Assembly: GCF_001431725.1 (NCBI RefSeq)
Contig: NZ_CP013106.1
Span: 4,402,001 to 4,466,000 of the forward strand
Origin: Halomonas huangheensis
Lineage (GTDB): Bacteria; Pseudomonadota; Gammaproteobacteria; Pseudomonadales; Halomonadaceae
Length of the DNA stretch: 64,000 bases
Reading direction: 5' to 3'
Shown here: piece after piece, positions 58,062 through 64,000 of the stretch
How the letters are laid out: each line of letters opens with the position of its first letter
Numbering within the stretch: position 1 is the first letter of the stretch
Made by a program: the position numbers and the translations under genes
Notes under the pieces: generated by a model
What the model was told of the DNA's origin: nothing
Database searches by the model: none
Seen by the model: only the letters and a program-made list of their open reading frames with translations

Positions 58062-58841
58062 ATGGACGCTATGACTCCCATAATCGATGTGCGTCATGTC
58101 AACAAGGCCTTCGGTGGCCTGCATGTCATCAACGACTGTTCGATTCAGGTCGAACAAGGCTCGGTTACCGGGTTGATCGGCCCCAATGGTGCAGGCAAGT
58201 CGACGCTGTTCAATATCATCGCTGGTTCACTGCCACTCGATAGCGGTCAGGTGCTGCTGGACGGTGAGGACATTACCAACCGTCCGGCCAACGAGCTTTT
58301 CCACAAGGGCCTGTTACGCACCTTCCAGATCGCTCATGAATTCTCGAACCTGACGGCGCTGGAAAACCTGATGATGGTCCCGCCGAACCAGGCGGGCGAA
58401 TCGCTCAAGAGTGTCTGGCTTGCGCCACATCGTGTGCGCGAACAGGAAAGCGAGATCAAGCAGCGCGCGCTGGAAGTGATCGAGTTCATCGGTCTCAATC
58501 ATGTACGTAATGAGTTGGCGGGAAACCTCTCGGGTGGCCAGAAGAAGCTCCTCGAACTGGGCCGAACCATGATGACCGATGCACGTGTGGTACTACTCGA
58601 TGAGATCGCCGCGGGGGTCAATCGCACTCTGCTCGGCGACCTGGTGGGCAACATTGAGCGTCTTAACCGCGAGCTCGGCTACACCTTCCTGGTGATCGAA
58701 CACGATATGGATATGATCGCCAGGCTCTGCGACCCGGTCATCGTATTGGCGCAGGGCTCGGTCATGGTTGAAGGTTCGATCGAGGAAATCCAGAACAACC
58801 CCGAAGTCATTGAGGCCTATTTCGGAGCCGGAGCCGCCTGA
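58062..58841 (+). CDS. livG: Branched-chain amino acid-type ABC transporter ATPase, LivG class
   Basis: A 259-residue ATPase. Walker A GPNGAGKST, signature LSGGQKKLLELGR and Walker B VVLLDEIAAGV, plus the LivG-type RTFQIAHEFSNLTALEN Q-loop region, are present. The start is 58062 or the ATG three codons later; AGGA is close to the first. An AACAACAATA motif sits just upstream (58041-58050), a possible Hfq/Crc site. First of four tandem transporter genes. Confidence 0.9.
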   Translation: MDAMTPIIDVRHVNKAFGGLHVINDCSIQVEQGSVTGLIGPNGAGKSTLFNIIAGSLPLDSGQVLLDGEDITNRPANELFHKGLLRTFQIAHEFSNLTALENLMMVPPNQAGESLKSVWLAPHRVREQESEIKQRALEVIEFIGLNHVRNELAGNLSGGQKKLLELGRTMMTDARVVLLDEIAAGVNRTLLGDLVGNIERLNRELGYTFLVIEHDMDMIARLCDPVIVLAQGSVMVEGSIEEIQNNPEVIEAYFGAGAA

Positions 58842-58872
58842 GCCAACCGGCTCCGTTCACAACAAATGACGA

Positions 58873-58909
58873 CTAACGTCACAACAAGGCTAACGTCACA
58901 ACAACAAGC
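58873..58909 (+). repeat. Direct repeat with CA motifs in the livG-livF spacer
   Basis: CTAACGTCACAACAA occurs at 58873 and again at 58890, 17 bases apart; both copies end in AACAA-type motifs. It lies in the 115-base spacer ahead of livF and could bind Hfq on the message. Confidence 0.6.
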
Positions 58910-58956
58910 GGAACCTACCCACGAGGGCGGTTCCCGATAACGCAGAGACAACAACC

Positions 58957-59661
58957 ATGCCTCTACTTGATGCACAGGCCGTGCAAGGTGGCTATGGCGG
59001 CATGAACATCCTCAACGGGGTGGACATGACCATCGATGCCAACGAGATCGGCGTTATTGTCGGCCCCAACGGGGCGGGCAAGTCGACCATGCTCAAGGCC
59101 ATCTTCGGCCTGCTACACGTCACACAAGGAACCATCCTCTTCCATGACCAACCCATCCATAACCTCGCGACCAACCGACTGGTCGAGCTGGGGATGGGCT
59201 TCGTCCCTCAGGAACACAATGTGTTCCCGAGCCTGACAGTGAAGGAAAACCTCGAGATGGGCGCCTTTCTCAAGGCATCCAATACTCGACGCATGCTGCA
59301 GAATATCTACGAGTTCTTTCCCCCACTTTACGAGAAGCGCCATCAGCCTGCTGGAGAGCTATCCGGCGGACAACGCCAGATGGTGGCGATGGGCCGCGCC
59401 TTGATGGCTGAACCGAAGCTACTGCTGCTCGACGAACCCACGGCCGGGTTGTCGCCCAAGTACATGCAGGAAATTTTCGACCGTGTGAAGCAAATCAATG
59501 CCACCGGCGTCGGGATCTTGATGGTGGAGCAGAATGCTCGCCAGGCGCTGGGCATCGCCGACAAGGGCTTTGTGCTTGCCGCAGGCCAGAACCGCTTCAC
59601 CGATACCGGCCAGGCCCTGCTGGCAGATCCGGATGTCGCCCGCAGCTTCCTCGGCGGCTGA
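58957..59661 (+). CDS. livF: Branched-chain amino acid-type ABC transporter ATPase, LivF class
   Basis: A 234-residue ATPase. Walker A GPNGAGKST, signature LSGGQRQMVAMGRAL, Walker B LLLLDEPTAGLSP and the LivF-type GMGFVPQEHNVFPSLTV are present. GACAACAACC directly precedes the ATG, with no strong Shine-Dalgarno. It pairs with the LivG-type ATPase on the permeases LivH and LivM. Confidence 0.92.
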   Translation: MPLLDAQAVQGGYGGMNILNGVDMTIDANEIGVIVGPNGAGKSTMLKAIFGLLHVTQGTILFHDQPIHNLATNRLVELGMGFVPQEHNVFPSLTVKENLEMGAFLKASNTRRMLQNIYEFFPPLYEKRHQPAGELSGGQRQMVAMGRALMAEPKLLLLDEPTAGLSPKYMQEIFDRVKQINATGVGILMVEQNARQALGIADKGFVLAAGQNRFTDTGQALLADPDVARSFLGG

Positions 59662-59691
59662 TGCTGCCCTCCTCTGAGCGGAGATTTCGCC

Positions 59692-60696
59692 TTGAACGAG
59701 TTCGTCTTCTTCATCAACAACGTAGTGATCGCCGGCAGTGTCACCGGCTCGATCTATGCGATTGGCGCGGTGGGCATTACGCTGGTGTTCAGCATCATGC
59801 GTTTTGCCCATTTTGCCCACGCCGATATGATGACCTTTGGCGCCTTCATGGTGCTACTACTGACCACCATGTTCCCTGGTGCCGGGGCAGCGTTGGGGAT
59901 CCCCACGGCGATTATCATGCTGCCACTGGCGATCATACTCACGGCCCTGTTGGCAGTAACCATCGACCGTATCTTCTATCGCCCACTGCGTGCTCATGGC
60001 GTCAAGCCGATAGTGATGGTGATTGGGTCGCTGGGAGTGACGTTGATTCTGCAGGGGCTGATTCGCCTGTTCGCCGGCACTGGAGGCCAGAGCCTGTACG
60101 TCGATGACCGCAAGGAGATCTTCCGCATCGCCGTGCCCATTGAAGGGGTGAGGATGCCAGTGGTAATCACTGAGCCTCAGCTCTATCTGTTTGCACTGAC
60201 CATCCTCGCGGTTATCGGCCTGCACCTGTTTCTGTCGCGCTCCCGGCTGGGCAAGGCCATGCGCGCGATGTCCGATAACCCGGACCTGGCCCGCGCCTCC
60301 GGTATCAACACCAACATGATTGTTGCCGTCACCTGGATACTCGCGGGCGGCCTGGCCGCGATCGCCGGAACCCTGCTGGCCATGGATGTCACCTTCAAGC
60401 CGGACCTGAGCTTCCACATCCTGCTACCGATCTTTGCCGCTGCCATCGTCGGAGGCGTCGGCCAACCGTTTGGTGCCATCGCCGGAGGCTTTGTGGTCGG
60501 CTTCGCCGAAACGCTGGCGGTCTTCAACTGGAATGTGCTGCTGCGTCCCTTCCGCGACAGCATGCCGACATGGCTGGAACTGCCCAGCAATCTGGCGTTC
60601 GTCGGTACCGAATACAAGATCGTAGTGCCGTTCTTCATTCTCGTCGCCATCCTGGTGTGGCGTCCGACCGGTATCTTCAAGGGCAAGGTGATCTGA
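59692..60696 (+). CDS. livH: Branched-chain amino acid-type ABC transporter permease, LivH class
   Basis: A 334-residue permease with about eight helices. The TTG start at 59692 has GGAG eight bases upstream. GSIYAIGAVGITLVFSIMRF, FYRPLRAHGVKPIVMVIGSLG, GKAMRAMSDNPDLARASGI and AIVGGVGQPFGAIAGGFVVG are LivH signatures. Its stop overlaps the livM start. Confidence 0.92.
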   Translation: MNEFVFFINNVVIAGSVTGSIYAIGAVGITLVFSIMRFAHFAHADMMTFGAFMVLLLTTMFPGAGAALGIPTAIIMLPLAIILTALLAVTIDRIFYRPLRAHGVKPIVMVIGSLGVTLILQGLIRLFAGTGGQSLYVDDRKEIFRIAVPIEGVRMPVVITEPQLYLFALTILAVIGLHLFLSRSRLGKAMRAMSDNPDLARASGINTNMIVAVTWILAGGLAAIAGTLLAMDVTFKPDLSFHILLPIFAAAIVGGVGQPFGAIAGGFVVGFAETLAVFNWNVLLRPFRDSMPTWLELPSNLAFVGTEYKIVVPFFILVAILVWRPTGIFKGKVI

Positions 60697-62009
60697 TGAG
60701 CAACCAGAATCTTCACCGCCGCGAGGCAGTCAATGAGACGACCAGCACCTTCCCGTTCCGCGAGCTGATCATGCTGACCGCGGTGGCACTCGCCGTGGGA
60801 GCCGTCTTCCTGTTCATGGGGCCGGCCTACAGTACACGCATGATGGTAGAAGCCAGCTGCTACGCCATTCTTGCCCTCGGCCTGACCATTCAATGGGGCT
60901 ATGGCGGCCAGTTCAATGCGGGTGTCATGGGCTTCGTGGCATTGGGTGGCTTTTCGGCAATGACTTTTACCGTGCCGGTCAATCAGGCCTTCTGGGATAG
61001 CGACCTGCCGGGACAACTGGGTATGGCTCTGCTGTGGATCATCATCGCCATCGCGGTGGTCATCGGCGCATCACGCCTGCATCGTATCGGCATTCCCAAA
61101 CGCCTGCGGACCGTAATCACCGTGGTACTGGGCATCGTGCTGTACATGGTGGCCATCACCCACTTCCGTGAAGTGGCCGATCAGATCGAGAGTCAGGCTG
61201 GTTTCATCGGCGGCTTCGGGCTGCCGGTCTGGGTCGGCTGGGTCATCGGTGGCGCGCTGGCCGGAGGGGTCGGCTACTTCATCGGGCATATCTGTCTCGG
61301 GCTGCGTAGCGACTACCTCGCTATCGCCACCCTCGGTATTGCCGAGATCATCAAGGCCTTTCTCAAGAATGCCGACTGGCTGACGCGTGGTACTGCGACC
61401 GTATCCCCGCTTCCCTGGCCGGTCCCCGGCCCCGCCGAGTTGGGATTCACCCTGGCGAGGGCAGCCTACCTGTCCGTCACCGCGCTGATGATTGTGGCGT
61501 TCTTCATCCTACTGCAGCGCGCCCATAACTCCCCCTGGGGCAGGATGATTCGCGCCATTCGTGATAACGAAGTTTCGTCTGCGGCAATGGGCAAGAACAT
61601 CAACCGCCGCCGTCTCGAGATCTTTGTGCTGGGCTGCATCCTGATCGGCATCGGCGGTGCCGCCCTCGGCAGCTTCAACAGCATCTTCGATCCTCAGGGC
61701 TTCCTGCCCCTCAACCATACCTTCCTGGTGCTGGTGATGGTGATTCTCGGCGGTCCCGGTAACAACTTCGGTACCATTCTCGGCGCCGTGGCGGTGTATA
61801 TCATCTGGGTGATGTCCGAGCCGCTGGCCCTGTGGCTGATGGAGATCATGGCTAACGTCGGCCACAACAACTTCGGCTGGGAATTACCCAGTAACCTCGA
61901 AAGCCGCGCCCTCCAGGCCCGGGTACTGGTGATCGGGCTACTGATCACCATCGTGCTGCGTGTCGCACCCAAGGGATTGCTACCGGAGAAGGTCAAGCAT
62001 CATGGTTGA
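60696..62009 (+). CDS. livM: Branched-chain amino acid-type ABC transporter permease, LivM class
   Basis: A 437-residue permease. Its ATG overlaps the livH TGA (TGATG). YAILALGLTIQWGYGGQFNAGVMGF, LRSDYLAIATLGIAEII, GRMIRAIRDNEVSSAAMGKN and ILGGPGNNFGTILGAVAVY are LivM blocks. The long central region adds helices, as in many LivM. Substrate uncertain: a branched-chain amino acid, another amino acid or an amide. Confidence 0.92.
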   Translation: MSNQNLHRREAVNETTSTFPFRELIMLTAVALAVGAVFLFMGPAYSTRMMVEASCYAILALGLTIQWGYGGQFNAGVMGFVALGGFSAMTFTVPVNQAFWDSDLPGQLGMALLWIIIAIAVVIGASRLHRIGIPKRLRTVITVVLGIVLYMVAITHFREVADQIESQAGFIGGFGLPVWVGWVIGGALAGGVGYFIGHICLGLRSDYLAIATLGIAEIIKAFLKNADWLTRGTATVSPLPWPVPGPAELGFTLARAAYLSVTALMIVAFFILLQRAHNSPWGRMIRAIRDNEVSSAAMGKNINRRRLEIFVLGCILIGIGGAALGSFNSIFDPQGFLPLNHTFLVLVMVILGGPGNNFGTILGAVAVYIIWVMSEPLALWLMEIMANVGHNNFGWELPSNLESRALQARVLVIGLLITIVLRVAPKGLLPEKVKHHG

Positions 62010-62019
62010 TGTGAAGCTA

Positions 62020-62054
62020 CGAGCGACGAGCTGCACTGTGCAGCTCGTCGCTCG
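62020..62054. terminator. Perfect palindromic hairpin after livM
   Basis: A 17-base perfect inverted repeat (CGAGCGACGAGCTGCAC and complement with a one-base centre), 10 bases after livM. It is related to the GAGCTACGAGC intergenic family. A second stem AGCCCC-TTGCT-GGGGCT follows at 62073-62089. Located between convergent livM and livK, it is probably a bidirectional terminator. Confidence 0.75.
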
Positions 62055-62104
62055 TGAGGTTGATGCCCAATCAGCCCCTTGCTGGGGCTGGCTGGGCTTG
62101 TCCA

Positions 62105-63316
62105 TCAGGCATCAGGCTCGACAAAGCCCTTGACGGTAAAGGAGCCGTTCTCGATCACCATTTCCTCGACGACGCCGGGTACATCACCGCTCTCGTCGAA
62201 GTCCTGGGTCCCGGCAGCGCCTTCATAGTTGATGTCCTTGCCATCGGCGAGCAAGCCAATGGCCTTCTCCCATTCACCAGGCAAGATTACTTCACCCGGT
62301 GGTGACGACACGCTGCGCAGGGCTTCCGACACCCCCTCACGATCGGCGCTGCCGTTCTTCTGGATAGCCAACGCCAGCAGGAAGGCGGCATCGTATGCCT
62401 GAGGCGCAAACACCGCGCTGGGATCGTAACCGGCAGCCCTGGCCTGCTCGGCGTAAAGGTCAGTGCCTGGAAGGTCCGGGCTGCCTGGGCGTGTGGCGAT
62501 CATTCCATCCAGCACATCAGCACCGATTGCCTCGACAATGCTGTCGCTGACCATGCCATCGGCGCCTACATACTGAGTGAAGACACCACTCTCGTAGGCC
62601 TGGCGCAGTACGGTCTGTCCAGAAGTGTCAGCGTAGGCCAGAACAACAAGAGTCGGAGCACCGGTGGCGGACAGCGTGCCCAGTTCACCACGGTAACTGG
62701 CGCGGTTTTCCTCGTGGGCGAGGTTTTCCAGTACCGAGCCACCACCATCTTCAAAGGCGGCGCTGAAGGCTTCGGAAAGCCCCTTTCCGTAGTCATTGTT
62801 GACGTAGGTGACCGCCACTTCCGTGATGTCCTTGTCGAGCAGCAACTTGGCCAGCATCTGCCCCTGATAGGCATCGGACGTCACCGTGCGGAAGACCAGA
62901 TCGTTGTCGTCGAGCTCAGTCACTGCCGGCGCTGTCGAGGCCGGAGAAACCATGGTTACACCACCGGGAATACCGGCATTGTTGGCTGCCGCGATGGTTG
63001 CGCCGGTACAGAGCGCACCGACAATCGCCGTCACCTGCTCAGTGTTGACCATGCGATCGGCCGCGTTGGATGCCGCCGATGCATCGGCGCAGGTGGTATC
63101 ACCCGTGGGCATCACCAGCTTCTGTCCATCGAGGATTCCGCCTTGCTCGTTGACCTGGGCAGCTGCCAACTCGGCACCATCGAAGATACCCGGCGTCATT
63201 GACTCGATACCGCCGGTAAAGCCACCAAGAAAGCCGATCTTCACATCGGCCTGTGCCATCGAACTGACTGCCAACGTCGTCGCCGCTACGGCAGTCACCA
63301 GTACGCGCTTTTTCAT
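62105..63316 (-). CDS. livK: Branched-chain amino acid-type ABC transporter substrate-binding protein
   Basis: A 403-residue periplasmic protein with signal peptide (VAATTLAVSSMAQA) and the peripla_BP_6 fold: IGFLGGFTGGIESMTPGIFDG, VGALCTGATIAAANNAGIPG, YVNNDYGKGLSEAF and VFAPQAYDAAFLLALAI. The start is MKKRVLVTAV at 63316. It lies convergent to livGFHM, an unusual layout since the binding-protein gene is usually first in the operon. Ligand not assignable. Confidence 0.9.
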   Translation of the reverse strand: MKKRVLVTAVAATTLAVSSMAQADVKIGFLGGFTGGIESMTPGIFDGAELAAAQVNEQGGILDGQKLVMPTGDTTCADASAASNAADRMVNTEQVTAIVGALCTGATIAAANNAGIPGGVTMVSPASTAPAVTELDDNDLVFRTVTSDAYQGQMLAKLLLDKDITEVAVTYVNNDYGKGLSEAFSAAFEDGGGSVLENLAHEENRASYRGELGTLSATGAPTLVVLAYADTSGQTVLRQAYESGVFTQYVGADGMVSDSIVEAIGADVLDGMIATRPGSPDLPGTDLYAEQARAAGYDPSAVFAPQAYDAAFLLALAIQKNGSADREGVSEALRSVSSPPGEVILPGEWEKAIGLLADGKDINYEGAAGTQDFDESGDVPGVVEEMVIENGSFTVKGFVEPDA

Positions 63317-63346
63317 GATTGTTGGTCTCGCTCTGATTGTACTGAG

Positions 63347-63376
63347 TCTGAATGTTCTGAGACTGAATGTTCTGAG
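63347..63376. repeat. 15-bp tandem repeat upstream of livK
   Basis: CTGAATGTTCTGAG occurs twice in direct tandem at a 15-base period, 30-60 bases upstream of the livK start. It may be an operator or leader element. Confidence 0.7.
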
Positions 63377-63593
63377 GTCGTTCTCTGCATGAGTTGTATG
63401 TTGCCTCACCCATTAATCTGGAAGGGGAGCGGATAAAACTCAAGTTGGCCCCGCCAACGTTCACATACGCCATCGGCGTGTTCGCGGCGTGTGCGGATTG
63501 CTTCCTATACTGCAGAGGATCATCTGTGCAGGAGCCAACAGCGGACCTGCGCAACACTCACGACCCCAGCATTCCCCGCGAAAGGAGGTCCTG

Positions 63594-64000
63594 ATGCGTC
63601 CTGCACTCTGCACTGTCACCGCACTGGCAAGTGTTCTCTTTACCGCCAGTAGCCAGGCCGGCGAGAACGTTGACTACCGTGTCGCCGACGAGGATTTCAC
63701 TGGCTACCTTGCAGCAGCCGAAGGCGAACCACGGGGCACGGTCCTGATCGTTCACGATTGGGATGGGCTGACCGGCTACGAACGTCAACGCGCCGACATG
63801 CTGGCTGCAGCAGGCTACGATGCCTTTGCCATCGACCTGTACGGTAGCGGCAATCGCCCAGTGGAAACCGCCGCGAGGAAGGCGGAAACGGCAGCACTCT
63901 ACGAGGACCGAGAGCGAATGAGAGAGCTGACCCTGGCGGGTCTGGCACAGGCCAGAACCTCGGGAGTAGCCGAACCCACCGTGGTCATGGGCTACTGCTT
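63594..64000 (+). CDS. Dienelactone hydrolase family protein, 5' part
   Basis: The frame is open to the window end (at least 135 codons). AAAGGAGGTC precedes the ATG. A signal peptide (LCTVTALASVLFTASSQA) implies export. Then LIVHDWDGLTGYERQRADML, AIDLYGSGN and the nucleophile elbow MGYCF with Cys are typical of alpha/beta-hydrolase dienelactone hydrolases. It probably hydrolyses an ester or lactone in the periplasm. Truncated by the window edge. Confidence 0.88.
   Translation, partial: MRPALCTVTALASVLFTASSQAGENVDYRVADEDFTGYLAAAEGEPRGTVLIVHDWDGLTGYERQRADMLAAAGYDAFAIDLYGSGNRPVETAARKAETAALYEDRERMRELTLAGLAQARTSGVAEPTVVMGYC

Noticed and set aside
60183-61016. 277-codon frame opposite livH/livM
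   Set aside because: It crosses the livH-livM junction in antisense with no domain-like sequence.

Overview
The window reads as a chromosomal stretch of a Halomonas-like gammaproteobacterium (Halomonadaceae). The 16S rRNA has a Halomonas-type V1-V3 region, base composition is GC-rich, and gene order resembles Pseudomonas/Halomonas core chromosomes (proC-yggT-metX-metW; dksA-gluQ-cbrB-pcnB-folK-panB-panC; glnA-ntrB-ntrC). No phage, plasmid, insertion sequence or CRISPR was found. Both ends cut genes: hisF on the left and a dienelactone hydrolase on the right.

Layout. 1-13 kb: end of hisF; a DUF416 (YjaG-like) gene; an alkyltransferase-like repair protein; a glutamine-amidotransferase-like protein without its catalytic Cys; selD-mnmH (selenophosphate and tRNA 2-selenouridine); radA; an NlpE-like lipoprotein; an AEC carrier; hisC; a D-lactate-type dehydrogenase; and an ArsR regulator divergent from a cytochrome P450-ABM monooxygenase pair. 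13-20 kb: a heptamer repeat array, then a complete minus-strand rrn operon (16S-Ile-Ala-23S-5S). It has two strong promoters, boxA sites, duplicated terminators, and degenerate copies of both spacer tRNAs. 20-30 kb: tyrS, anmK, yggS-proC-yggT-metX-metW, a DUF4426 gene, a fusion of an ECF sigma region-2-like domain to a ParB-like domain, sfsA and an aminotransferase. 30-38.5 kb: dksA, gluQ, a CbrB-type sigma-54 response regulator, a long non-coding region that looks like a CrcZ-type small RNA, pcnB, folK, panB, panC and yciH. 38.5-48 kb: a sirtuin, a NERD membrane protein, RNase T2, dgt, a tctCBA carboxylate transporter and an aminopeptidase P. 48-56 kb: ntrC, ntrB, glnA with an NtrC/sigma-54 control region, a glycosyltransferase-like ORF, typA and a small orphan gene. 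56-64 kb: a sodium symporter, a livG-F-H-M ABC transporter, its binding protein on the opposite strand, and the start of a hydrolase.

The main theme is carbon/nitrogen control. A sigma-54 activator of the CbrB type, with no CbrA kinase beside it, sits next to an RNA of about 500 nt made of at least six hairpins whose loops carry AACAACAA-type motifs. That RNA is preceded by a -24/-12 promoter and TGTTACC/GGTAACA subsites. Similar CA motifs lie just upstream of start codons of several transporter genes in this window (tctC, livG, livF, livK), which would fit an Hfq/Crc sponge and its targets. A second array of GTAACA half-sites followed by a weaker -24/-12-like sequence precedes panB. The glnA and ntrBC control regions carry clear NtrC boxes. 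All functional statements are sequence-reading inferences; no database search was run.
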